Source: Pseudobdellovibrionaceae bacterium (GTDB taxonomy: Bacteria; Bdellovibrionota; Bdellovibrionia; Bdellovibrionales; JAGQZY01). Taken from it: a stretch of 64,000 bases of DNA. Where the stretch lies: assembly GCA_020635085.1 (NCBI GenBank), contig JACKAL010000001.1, forward strand, positions 62,001 through 126,000. Direction: 5' to 3'. Under the pieces are notes generated by a model. That model was not told where the DNA came from. It saw only the letters and a program-made list of their open reading frames with translations, and searched no databases. Shown in pieces: positions 1 through 6,944 of the stretch; positions within the stretch are counted from its first letter, which is position 1, and every line of letters starts with the position of its first letter. A program made the translations under genes and the position numbers.

Positions 1-2
1 TC

Positions 3-272
3 GACGATGTGATCGCACATATAAAATTTCATAAAGGGCCGATGATTTTAGCCGGAGATTTTAATACGTGGGCTCAAGAGCGCCGCGAATATTTGATTCA
101 AAAAACACAAAGTATTGGACTTCAGCGTGCCGACCTTGAGAACCCCATGGGGATTTTGCACCAAACTTTGGATCATATTTTTTATCGCGAATTAAAAAAC
201 GTAAACGCTTTGGTATTAAATGGGGTTCAAACATCGGATCACCTGCCGATGACCCTTCAATTCCAACTTTAA
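3..272 (+). CDS. Endonuclease/exonuclease/phosphatase family protein, C-terminal part
   Basis: This is the 3' end of a gene that begins before the window; the frame is open from base 3, so the GTG at base 9 is probably internal. The fragment has the last motifs of the Mg-dependent endonuclease/exonuclease/phosphatase fold: GDFNTW (catalytic Asp and Asn), DHIFYR, and SDHLPM near the end, whose Asp-His pair completes the active site. Members cleave phosphodiester or phosphomonoester bonds in nucleic acids, lipids or inositol phosphates, and this fragment does not show which. It converges with the methyltransferase gene on the other strand, and a large hairpin separates the two. Confidence 0.8.
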   Translation, partial: DDVIAHIKFHKGPMILAGDFNTWAQERREYLIQKTQSIGLQRADLENPMGILHQTLDHIFYRELKNVNALVLNGVQTSDHLPMTLQFQL

Positions 273-277
273 AAATG

Positions 278-404
278 CGGACCTGTTGAAAAAGTACCAT
301 CTTCGTTGTTGCCTTCGCTTAAATCTCACTGCGAGGTAGGTAAACTACGTCTCATTCGATTTAAGCTCGGACGCCTAGAATCAGGCACTTTTTTAACAGG
401 TCCG
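278..404. terminator. Nested long hairpin between convergent genes
   Basis: Arms 278-298 and 384-404 pair over about 21 bases with roughly two mismatches (cggacctgttgaaaaagt against its complement). Inside the loop a second pair, gcttaaatc near 317-325 and gatttaagc near 357-366, forms an inner stem. The structure lies between two genes that end towards each other, and the right arm contains the stop codon of the minus-strand gene. A bidirectional terminator is the simplest reading. It resembles in form, but not in perfection, the hairpins at 23832 and 52004. Confidence 0.6.
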
Positions 405-1106
405 AGCGTGTTTGTGGGCGAATGTTGATTCCCGCTTTTTTCCAAATCCCGCGCGCTTTTCGACAGAAAAACCGTGCTTGCGAAGTGCACGGGTAAGATT
501 TCCTTTGCATGCATATGTAGAAAGAAAACAGGGTGTTTCTTTAGTAAATGTTAAAAAAGAATCGAGAAAGTCTTCGGTCCATAGCTCTGGGGAAGATTTA
601 CTGCTAAAGGCATCAAAGAGAATTCCATGACTAGTTTGGAATCGACTTGTTGCTGTAATGGCTGAATGGAGAACGAGTTGTTTCTCGTTTAACCAATGTT
701 GTAAAATCTTTTTAATCTGTTGCGGATCTATTTGGTAGTGATTGGCAAAGCGTTGAGCGATGTCATCGTAAATATCTGTAAGTAATGATGGTGAATCATA
801 GATCCAGCTTGTAAATTGTGTTTGCAATTGTTCAACCGACTCGTATGAATCCAGGAAGAGATGGAGTCTGTCGGCTTTAAGAGCTTCACAGACGGTGAGT
901 ATTTCGTTGTAGCCTAAACCCAAACCTATGGACAAAATACGTGGACATTTTACAATCTCAAGAGCTTGAGCAATGGTGGGCTGGTAGATGTAAAGGGTTT
1001 CTGTAAAAGCCCCTTCTAAGGCGTGCATCGGCTCCCAGGTGGGTGGCAAGCGTAAAGTGGGGCTACCGTCCCCTGTAATTTCTCTTCTAAATTCAAATGT
1101 TTGCAT
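393..1106 (-). CDS. MnmC-type tRNA methyltransferase domain protein (DUF752), stand-alone
   Basis: A SAM-dependent methyltransferase of the MnmC methyltransferase class, which performs the last step in making 5-methylaminomethyl-(2-thio)uridine at the tRNA wobble position. Visible motifs are the glycine-rich SAM loop SIGLGLGYNE (about residue 59), the LFDAFSSKSSPELWT block, and the C-terminal STYACKGNLTRALRKHGF followed by GFGKKRE, which is diagnostic of this family. At 237 residues it holds only the methyltransferase half; the FAD-dependent oxidase domain of the E. coli fusion is absent. The start faces the divergent radical SAM gene at close range, so the two probably share a promoter region. 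The last codons run into the hairpin. Confidence 0.8.
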   Translation of the reverse strand: MQTFEFRREITGDGSPTLRLPPTWEPMHALEGAFTETLYIYQPTIAQALEIVKCPRILSIGLGLGYNEILTVCEALKADRLHLFLDSYESVEQLQTQFTSWIYDSPSLLTDIYDDIAQRFANHYQIDPQQIKKILQHWLNEKQLVLHSAITATSRFQTSHGILFDAFSSKSSPELWTEDFLDSFLTFTKETPCFLSTYACKGNLTRALRKHGFSVEKRAGFGKKRESTFAHKHARTC

Positions 1107-1153
1107 CTAGTAAATCCTTTTTTGAACCTATTTTCCGTTGCACTAGAGCCATA

Positions 1154-2131
1154 ATGTGGTTAAACCAAACTATGCAATTGGCCCCACTGCCTTATAATCC
1201 TATTTCAGATTATTACAAAAAGATATTTGGTCATAAAGTGTTTAAGGTGCCAGTATCTATAGCGGATGATTGTCCCAATCGTGCCGGCTTTAAGGGAATG
1301 GAAACGTGCGTTTTTTGCGATGAATATGGTTCTTTTGCGTATCCAGAAAATCAAAGAGAAAATCTAAAAAATCAAATTCAGATGCATCAAGCGAAGGTAG
1401 CGAAACGATTCAATTCCAAAAAATTTTTAGTTTATTTTCAGGCTTATACAACGACCTTTAATCAATATAAAAAAATTGAACAAGCTTTCGAAGTGGCTCT
1501 AGCTAATCCTGATACAGTAGGTATTATTATTGGCACGCGCCCAGATTGTCTTTCTGATAGTCTTCTTGATTTGTGGCACCATGTTTCTCAACAAGTGTTT
1601 GTAGGTGTGGAGTTGGGAGTGCAAAGTTTTGATAACAAACAGCTAGAGTGGATGCGGCGTGGACACTCAGCTGAGCAGTCGATGCATGCGATCCAAAAAA
1701 TTTCGACTCGTTGTCCGCAAGTTGATCTTGGGATTCATTTAATGTTTGGTTGGCCAGATGAATCCCTATACGATGTTGTGCGTGCGGCTCGTATATGTAA
1801 CTCGCTGCCTATTGATAATGTAAAATTACATAATCTTCATGTCTTAAGAAATACACCTCTTGAAAAGATCTACGAGGAAGGAAAGTTCACACCCATAGAA
1901 TTTGAACCATACGCCGATATGGTGGGAGCATTTTTAATGCATTTATCTCCAGAGACCTATATTCACCGTTTGATTGCTATTGCATCCAATTGGGAGGAGC
2001 TTGTGGCACCGAAATGGGCCCGCTACAAAATGGGAAATTATCAGAGAATGATTGATCACATGCACATGCATGGTTGGGTGCAAGGGCAAAAGTATTCATC
2101 ATCCGAAGGAGTCGTGAGTGCACGACATTAG
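1154..2131 (+). CDS. Radical SAM protein, YhcC family
   Basis: Resembles the YhcC/TIGR01212 group of radical SAM proteins, whose substrate is not established. An early cysteine in DDCPNRAG and the pair in ETCVFC form the Fe-S cluster site that cleaves SAM to a 5'-deoxyadenosyl radical. The strings VGVELGVQS and HLMFGWPDE are typical of the family core. The frame is open back to 1097, but that would overlap the divergent gene's start; ATG at 1154 or 1172 is more likely. The next gene (class II aldolase) begins inside its last codons, which implies translational coupling. Each turnover of such an enzyme can release 5'-deoxyadenosine, a plausible substrate for the downstream salvage genes; that link is inference. 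Confidence 0.8.
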   Translation: MWLNQTMQLAPLPYNPISDYYKKIFGHKVFKVPVSIADDCPNRAGFKGMETCVFCDEYGSFAYPENQRENLKNQIQMHQAKVAKRFNSKKFLVYFQAYTTTFNQYKKIEQAFEVALANPDTVGIIIGTRPDCLSDSLLDLWHHVSQQVFVGVELGVQSFDNKQLEWMRRGHSAEQSMHAIQKISTRCPQVDLGIHLMFGWPDESLYDVVRAARICNSLPIDNVKLHNLHVLRNTPLEKIYEEGKFTPIEFEPYADMVGAFLMHLSPETYIHRLIAIASNWEELVAPKWARYKMGNYQRMIDHMHMHGWVQGQKYSSSEGVVSARH

Positions 2132-2762
2132 AACTGAGATCATTGATTTTTGTGAATTGTTACATCAAAAAAATATGCTCGCGAGTGCTGATGGCAATGT
2201 CAGTTATCGCCTGAACGATGAGGAGATTCTCATCACGCCAACAGGAGTACCGAAAGCTTTTATCGAAAGTAAAGATATTGCCGTGATCACGTTAGATAAT
2301 AAAATTATCAGCGGTCGTCCTTCGGGCGAACGGCTCATGCACTTAGAAGTTTACAAAAAATGCCCACAGGCTAAAGCTGTTGTGCATGCTCATCCACCAT
2401 CTGCCGTGGCGTGGACCGTGGCCTTTCCCAATCTCGCAGAGCTTCCGCATGAGGCTCTTTCTGAGGTGATTTTAGCTTGTGGACGGATTCCCATGGTGCC
2501 CTATGCGCGACCGGGAACTCTGGAAATGGGAACTCATTTACATGCTTTTTTACCAGAACATCGTGCGTTGATTTTACGCCGTCACGGCGCCCTCACCTGG
2601 GGGGAATCGTTACAAGAAGCTTATTGTGGTATGGAGCGGATTGAGCATTCGGCAGATATTCTGTTGCGTGCAAAAATGCTTGGCGGCTTAACCTCTCTTC
2701 CCATGGAAGAAGTTGAGGCTTTATTTCTGCTGCGCAAGCAGCTCGGAGATAAATTGCTATGA
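2118..2762 (+). CDS. Class II (Zn-dependent) sugar-phosphate aldolase
   Basis: A class II aldolase of the fuculose-phosphate aldolase (AraD/FucA) family, 214 residues, the family's usual size. Motifs are DGNVSYR (phosphate binding, about residue 26), SGERLMHLEVY with the catalytic Glu, the zinc ligands in VHAHPP, and the third zinc His in LRRHGALTWG. It lies between a radical SAM gene it overlaps and mtnA, which it overlaps by four bases (ATGA). Together with mtnA and mtnP this points to cleavage of 5-(methylthio)- or 5-deoxyribulose-1-phosphate into DHAP and an aldehyde, as in the known DHAP shunts. An MtnB dehydratase role is less likely, since no mtnC or mtnD lies nearby. The start is GTG. 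Confidence 0.8.
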   Translation: MHDIRTEIIDFCELLHQKNMLASADGNVSYRLNDEEILITPTGVPKAFIESKDIAVITLDNKIISGRPSGERLMHLEVYKKCPQAKAVVHAHPPSAVAWTVAFPNLAELPHEALSEVILACGRIPMVPYARPGTLEMGTHLHAFLPEHRALILRRHGALTWGESLQEAYCGMERIEHSADILLRAKMLGGLTSLPMEEVEALFLLRKQLGDKLL

Positions 2763-3775
2763 AGATGAACTCACTGGCTTTGCAGTATGATAGCGGAAAA
2801 TTATTAGTTCTCGATCAACAACTCTTACCGCAGAAAGAACAGTGGATTGCCGTGAATGGACCTGAACAGATGGCTGATATCATTCGCGCGCTGAAAGTGC
2901 GTGGGGCACCATTGATTGGCGTGGCGGCGGCTGCGAGTTTAGCCGATTGGGGCTTAAAAACGAAACCCAGCCCATCCGATTTCCTTTCCACGGCTCTTAT
3001 GCTACGCGAGTCGCGCCCGACGGCCGTGAATCTAATGAATGCCATTGATCGTCTTTTAAAAGTTTTCGATAAAACTAATTTCGAGCGCGTTGGTGAAGAG
3101 GCACAAGCCATTTTCGATGAAGATGTGGCTCTTTGCGAACAAATGGCAGAGCGAGCCAATGATTTTATACAATCAGGCGATGGTATTCTTACCCACTGTA
3201 ATACTGGAGGCCTTGCCACAGCAGGACGTGGTACGGCATTCGGTGCTTTTAGTTATGCTTGCGAAAAAGGAAAAAAAATTCATGTCTATGCTGATGAGAC
3301 TCGCCCACTACTGCAAGGCGGTCGTTTGACGGCATGGGAGCTTGGTAAAAATAACATTCCACATACATTAATTTGCGACAACATGGCAGCGTCTCTGATG
3401 GCACAAGGTAAGGTGCAATCTGTGTTTGTGGGAACTGACCGCATTGCCTTAAATGGAGATGTGGCGAATAAAATTGGAACCTATGGTTTAGCAGTTTTGT
3501 GCCATTATCACAAAATACCTTTTTACGTGGTCGGACCTAAAACAACTGTAGATAAAGAATGTTTTACCGGTAAAAATATTCCTATCGAACAGCGCAGTGA
3601 TGAAGAAGTGTTAGGAGTTTCTGGCGCCTTTGGAAAAGTACGATGGGCTCCTGATACAACGAGTGTACACAATCCAGCGTTTGATGTAACGCCAGTAGAT
3701 TTAATTACCGGAATTATTTTAGATGGAAAGTATTTTTCGCAAAAAGAGCTAAAGGAAAATGCTCTGAGCAAATAA
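2759..3775 (+). CDS. mtnA: S-methyl-5-thioribose-1-phosphate isomerase
   Basis: Converts 5-methylthioribose-1-phosphate (and, in related enzymes, 5-deoxyribose-1-phosphate) to the ribulose-1-phosphate form. At 338 residues it is close to the usual length. Visible signatures are VRGAPLIG, RPTAVNL, the catalytic cysteine in THCNTGGLAT, YADETRPLLQG, and GTDRIALNGDVANKIGTY with the catalytic Asp. It differs from eIF2B subunits and ribose-1,5-bisphosphate isomerases by these intact catalytic residues. It begins with an ATGA overlap on the aldolase and is followed 24 bases later by mtnP, so the three steps are co-transcribed in the order aldolase, isomerase, phosphorylase. Confidence 0.92.
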   Translation: MKMNSLALQYDSGKLLVLDQQLLPQKEQWIAVNGPEQMADIIRALKVRGAPLIGVAAAASLADWGLKTKPSPSDFLSTALMLRESRPTAVNLMNAIDRLLKVFDKTNFERVGEEAQAIFDEDVALCEQMAERANDFIQSGDGILTHCNTGGLATAGRGTAFGAFSYACEKGKKIHVYADETRPLLQGGRLTAWELGKNNIPHTLICDNMAASLMAQGKVQSVFVGTDRIALNGDVANKIGTYGLAVLCHYHKIPFYVVGPKTTVDKECFTGKNIPIEQRSDEEVLGVSGAFGKVRWAPDTTSVHNPAFDVTPVDLITGIILDGKYFSQKELKENALSK

Positions 3776-3799
3776 TTTTTTATAAAAAGGGGAGAGACA

Positions 3800-4651
3800 A
3801 TGTGGGCAGTAATTGGTGGATCCGGTTTTGAAAAGTTTGGCGAATTCGAAGCAATTGCCGATTTAGATCGGAAAACTCCCTTTGGTTTATGTTCGGAAGG
3901 ATTAAAACGAGGAAAAATTGCAGGCGTAGAAGTGATTTTTTTACCCCGTCATGGGTACCATCATAATCTTCTTCCTTCAGAAATTAATTACGCGGCCAAT
4001 ATTTTTGCTCTTAAAAAACATGGGGCAAAACAGGTTGTTGCTTTTTCTGCAGTTGGCAGTTTACAAGAAGAATTAAAACCAGGAGATATGGTTGTCCCCT
4101 CTCAGTACATTGATCGCAGCAAAGGACTACGTCGAAGCACTTTTAGTGGTTTTGGTATGGTTGCCCATGTTTCTTTAGCGGAACCTGTTTCTAAGCCCTT
4201 AGTTGCGGCACTCAAGAGTGTGGTGCATGATCTTCCCATGCATAGCCATTTTTATAAAGTAGCTCTTGTAGTTGAAGGACCGTACTTTTCTTCGAAGGCA
4301 GAGTCCCATTCTTATCGTACATTAGGTGCTGATATTATCGGGATGACAGCATTTCCAGAATATGCGCTGGCGCGTGAAGCAGGGATGGCTTTTTTGCCAT
4401 GTAGTTTTGTGACTGATTATGACTGTTGGAAAGAGGATATCCCGCATGTCACTGTGAACGAAGTGATGGAAACAATGAAACGCAATAACGCCAAAGCCTT
4501 TGAAGTGGCGAAGCGTGTCGTACATTTTCCCACTAATGTTGTTGCCGGAGCCAATGCAATAGAATTAGGCCTTAAAAATGCTCTGATGACTCCTATTGAG
4601 CAAATGAATCCCGAAATGCAGGAGTGGTTAGCTGTTTTAACCAGACCATAA
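3800..4651 (+). CDS. mtnP: S-methyl-5'-thioadenosine phosphorylase
   Basis: Cleaves 5'-methylthioadenosine with phosphate to adenine and methylthioribose-1-phosphate; some homologues also take 5'-deoxyadenosine. The protein starts with the phosphate-binding IGGSGFE, then has FLPRHGYHHNLLPSEINYAAN, VEGPYFSS, GMTAFPEYALAREAG and TDYDCW, all hallmarks of the MTAP/PNP family. At 283 residues it is a full-length trimeric-type enzyme. A purine-rich site (ggggagag) precedes the ATG. It is the last gene of the radical SAM / aldolase / mtnA / mtnP run and converges with ddl. The aldolase partner suggests sugar recycling to DHAP rather than a full methionine cycle. Confidence 0.92.
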   Translation: MWAVIGGSGFEKFGEFEAIADLDRKTPFGLCSEGLKRGKIAGVEVIFLPRHGYHHNLLPSEINYAANIFALKKHGAKQVVAFSAVGSLQEELKPGDMVVPSQYIDRSKGLRRSTFSGFGMVAHVSLAEPVSKPLVAALKSVVHDLPMHSHFYKVALVVEGPYFSSKAESHSYRTLGADIIGMTAFPEYALAREAGMAFLPCSFVTDYDCWKEDIPHVTVNEVMETMKRNNAKAFEVAKRVVHFPTNVVAGANAIELGLKNALMTPIEQMNPEMQEWLAVLTRP

Positions 4652-4701
4652 ACAAGAGGTATAACTCGTTGTTCAAATGAGACTGTGGATACTTCAGGGG
4701 G

Positions 4702-4724
4702 GATTCTGTCTTAAAGACGGAATC
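4702..4724. terminator. Hairpin between mtnP and ddl
   Basis: gattctgtctt and aagacggaatc pair over 11 bases with one G-T pair and a one-base loop, between two convergent genes. It touches the stop codon of ddl. Only a short T-rich tail follows, so terminator function is probable but not certain. Confidence 0.5.
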
Positions 4725-5839
4725 TATTTCTCGTAGGTGGTTTTTAATTTACTTTTTATTTCTTTGTGTTCAATGGCGAGACGGATCAATTCATCCAGTA
4801 ACTGAGAATAGGGGAGGCCTGAGGCTTCCCAAAGTTTAGGATACATACTAATTTTGGTAAAACCAGGAATGGTGTTGACCTCGTTGAGATAAATTTCGTT
4901 CGTTACTTTATCCACCAAGTAATCCACACGCGCCATACCCTTAAGTTCCAGACACTGGAATGCTGCTAGAGAATATTTTTGTAGTTTCTGGGTCAGCTCG
5001 GGAGTTATATTTTTTGCGGGAATAAGCAGATCGGCACCATTCTCGTCGATGTATTTGGCTTCATAGGTATAAAACTCGTGGCGCGGGACAATTTCACCGA
5101 TGATACTGGCGCGCGGCTCTTCGTTACCGAGAACGGCGCATTCAAGTTCTCGCGCCGAAATCGCTTTTTCCGCCAATATTTTGCTATCGAATAAAAAAGC
5201 ATCAGCGATTTTGCTTTCCGCCTCGTCCATAGATTTGATTTTATGTACACCAACGGATGAACCCGCATTGGCCGGTTTGATAAAAAATGGAAGTCCGAGT
5301 TTATCGATAATGTTGTGAATATGTATTTTTGGATTTGTTTTATATTCGTGTTGTCTAATGGTTATAGTATCCACGACAGGAATACCAGCGCCGCGCAGGA
5401 GGCGGCGGGAAATATCTTTATCCATACCGACGGCAGAGCCTAGTACACCGGAGCCCACATAGGGAATCTGCATCAGTTCTAGTAGGCCCTGTACTGTTCC
5501 ATCCTCGCCATGGGTGCCGTGAAGCACTGGGAAAAATACATCCAAAGTAAAGCCGTGAGGCGAATCAGAAATTTTAGTAAGAGGTGCGCTGTGTTTGTAC
5601 GGAGCTACCGCAAGTGCTGTGTTTTCTTTATTGAGTTGCAGGAGGCGAGGGTCCTGCGTATTAGCAAGGAGCTGAGAATCTGCCGGTAAAAGCCAACGCC
5701 CGTCTTTGTCGATGCCGATCAAATAGACGTCATACTTCTCTTTATCAAGAGCTTTATATATCGAGGTAGCAGAGACAATGCTCACCTCATGTTCGCCCGA
5801 CTTTCCACCAAAAAGAATACCGACCTTTAGTTTGCTCAT
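4724..5839 (-). CDS. ddl: D-alanine--D-alanine ligase
   Basis: An ATP-grasp ligase that joins two D-alanines for the peptidoglycan stem peptide, in the cytoplasm. Seen: GILFGGKSGEHEVS at the N-terminus (substrate-binding Glu), LHGTHGEDGTVQGLLEL, the ATP-grasp segment FIKPANAGSSVGVHK, and the C-terminal metal site YLNEVNTIPGFT. The omega-loop stretch FYTYEAKYI keeps the Tyr linked to D-Ala-D-Ala rather than D-lactate specificity. At 371 residues it is the longer DdlA-like form. It is a single gene transcribed away from its neighbours. About 220 bases of A+T-rich, apparently non-coding sequence lie upstream and probably contain its promoter. Confidence 0.95.
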   Translation of the reverse strand: MSKLKVGILFGGKSGEHEVSIVSATSIYKALDKEKYDVYLIGIDKDGRWLLPADSQLLANTQDPRLLQLNKENTALAVAPYKHSAPLTKISDSPHGFTLDVFFPVLHGTHGEDGTVQGLLELMQIPYVGSGVLGSAVGMDKDISRRLLRGAGIPVVDTITIRQHEYKTNPKIHIHNIIDKLGLPFFIKPANAGSSVGVHKIKSMDEAESKIADAFLFDSKILAEKAISARELECAVLGNEEPRASIIGEIVPRHEFYTYEAKYIDENGADLLIPAKNITPELTQKLQKYSLAAFQCLELKGMARVDYLVDKVTNEIYLNEVNTIPGFTKISMYPKLWEASGLPYSQLLDELIRLAIEHKEIKSKLKTTYEK

Positions 5840-6062
5840 ACCTTAAAGAGTAACGTAGGAAAAAATACAAGTCCACAGACAATAGAAAATTTAGATTTAT
5901 TGGCGTATTCAACGATAGAAGTGTTCTAGAAACAGTTTCTACTTTGCTGACATCTATTGATGGCTTTTGTTTATTTTAAATTTCTATACGTTTATAGACG
6001 CAGAGATAATTTGGCAAGTTTTGCAGCTACAATCTGACGTATCAACGAGCTATTAAGCCAAC

Positions 6063-6659
6063 TCAGGGGCTCACATTAAGAAAGTTTTCTTGATCTAAGA
6101 TCTGACAAGGCACTGTGAAATCGAACTGCTGGGGGGAACCCGAGAGTGGCCAGCCTCCGCCAGCTTGCACTAAGCGGGCTGTTCCCAACTTCAGATCGAA
6201 TACGAGTTGAGTCTTGACCATAAGACTAAGGTAATAAAACGGCCATGGGGTAAGACTATTGTTCGCTTCACGACTTTCTGAAAACGAGAGCATATTCTTC
6301 GACGAATGAAATTCAATATCGTAGGACGGGACGTTCTTATGGAACTGAATTTCTTGAGCGTCTCGGTAATGATTGGACTCCGTACCTCCGTAGGCATAAA
6401 TGGAGAGAGTATTATTCGAGGTTTTTTTAACACAGATTTTCGCGTACGTTTCGAGATAACCGTGCTCTGCTGTGGGGGCGAAGCTATCTTTGAACCCTCC
6501 GCAAGCAGCGATTACGGTGCCAGGCAGCTCCTTGGCCTCATATTGTGCAGTACAGGGCCCTTCTTCTGGTGGAATCTCAATGACAGAGCCCGCAATACCT
6601 AGAGCTGGAAAAAAGAAAAGAAAGCATGTGCCAATAGAAAATAATATTTTAATCTTCAT
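6063..6659 (-). CDS. Secreted protein of unknown function
   Basis: I do not recognise a family. The start is placed at the ATG at 6659, where a ggag site lies upstream, rather than at the longer open frame. That gives 198 residues opening with a clear signal peptide (MKIKILFSIG, a hydrophobic core, cleavage near GIAG). The mature part has four cysteines: CTAQ, CGGF, CVKK and a late PCQIL, which could form two disulfides in the periplasm or outside. It is flanked by ddl and gcvP, both unrelated, and is probably monocistronic. The protein is otherwise mixed in composition without repeats. Confidence 0.6.
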   Translation of the reverse strand: MKIKILFSIGTCFLFFFPALGIAGSVIEIPPEEGPCTAQYEAKELPGTVIAACGGFKDSFAPTAEHGYLETYAKICVKKTSNNTLSIYAYGGTESNHYRDAQEIQFHKNVPSYDIEFHSSKNMLSFSESREANNSLTPWPFYYLSLMVKTQLVFDLKLGTARLVQAGGGWPLSGSPQQFDFTVPCQILDQENFLNVSP

Positions 6660-6909
6660 TTTGTCGTCTCCGAGTCGTGGTCGATAGAGCTGGGGGCTCA
6701 GTACCGCTCCACTGGGATAGCATTCCAAATTCGTAGGAACCAATTTTCTTTTCCCTAATATGTAATACTAATTATTTTATTAAGGAGTACTTCTGTAATG
6801 CTTATAGCTGCTATTTAGAGCGACTTCCATTTTTAAACAGTACTATGTAAAATCGTAAAGCTTGTAAAAATGTTATATAGACAAAACCCTCTTAAGGTGG
6901 AGCAAGGCA

Positions 6910-6930
6910 GAGCACCCACAAGCGGTGCTC
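6910..6930. terminator. Possible gcvP terminator hairpin
   Basis: gagcacc and ggtgctc form a perfect 7-bp stem with a 7-base loop just after the gcvP stop codon. No strong T-run follows on the minus strand, so this is a weak call. Confidence 0.4.
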
Positions 6931-6944
6931 ATTGAGAGTATCTA

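Noticed and set aside
1097..1153. Upstream extension of the radical SAM gene
   Set aside because: It would overlap the divergent methyltransferase start and adds no conserved sequence; ATG 1154 fits better.
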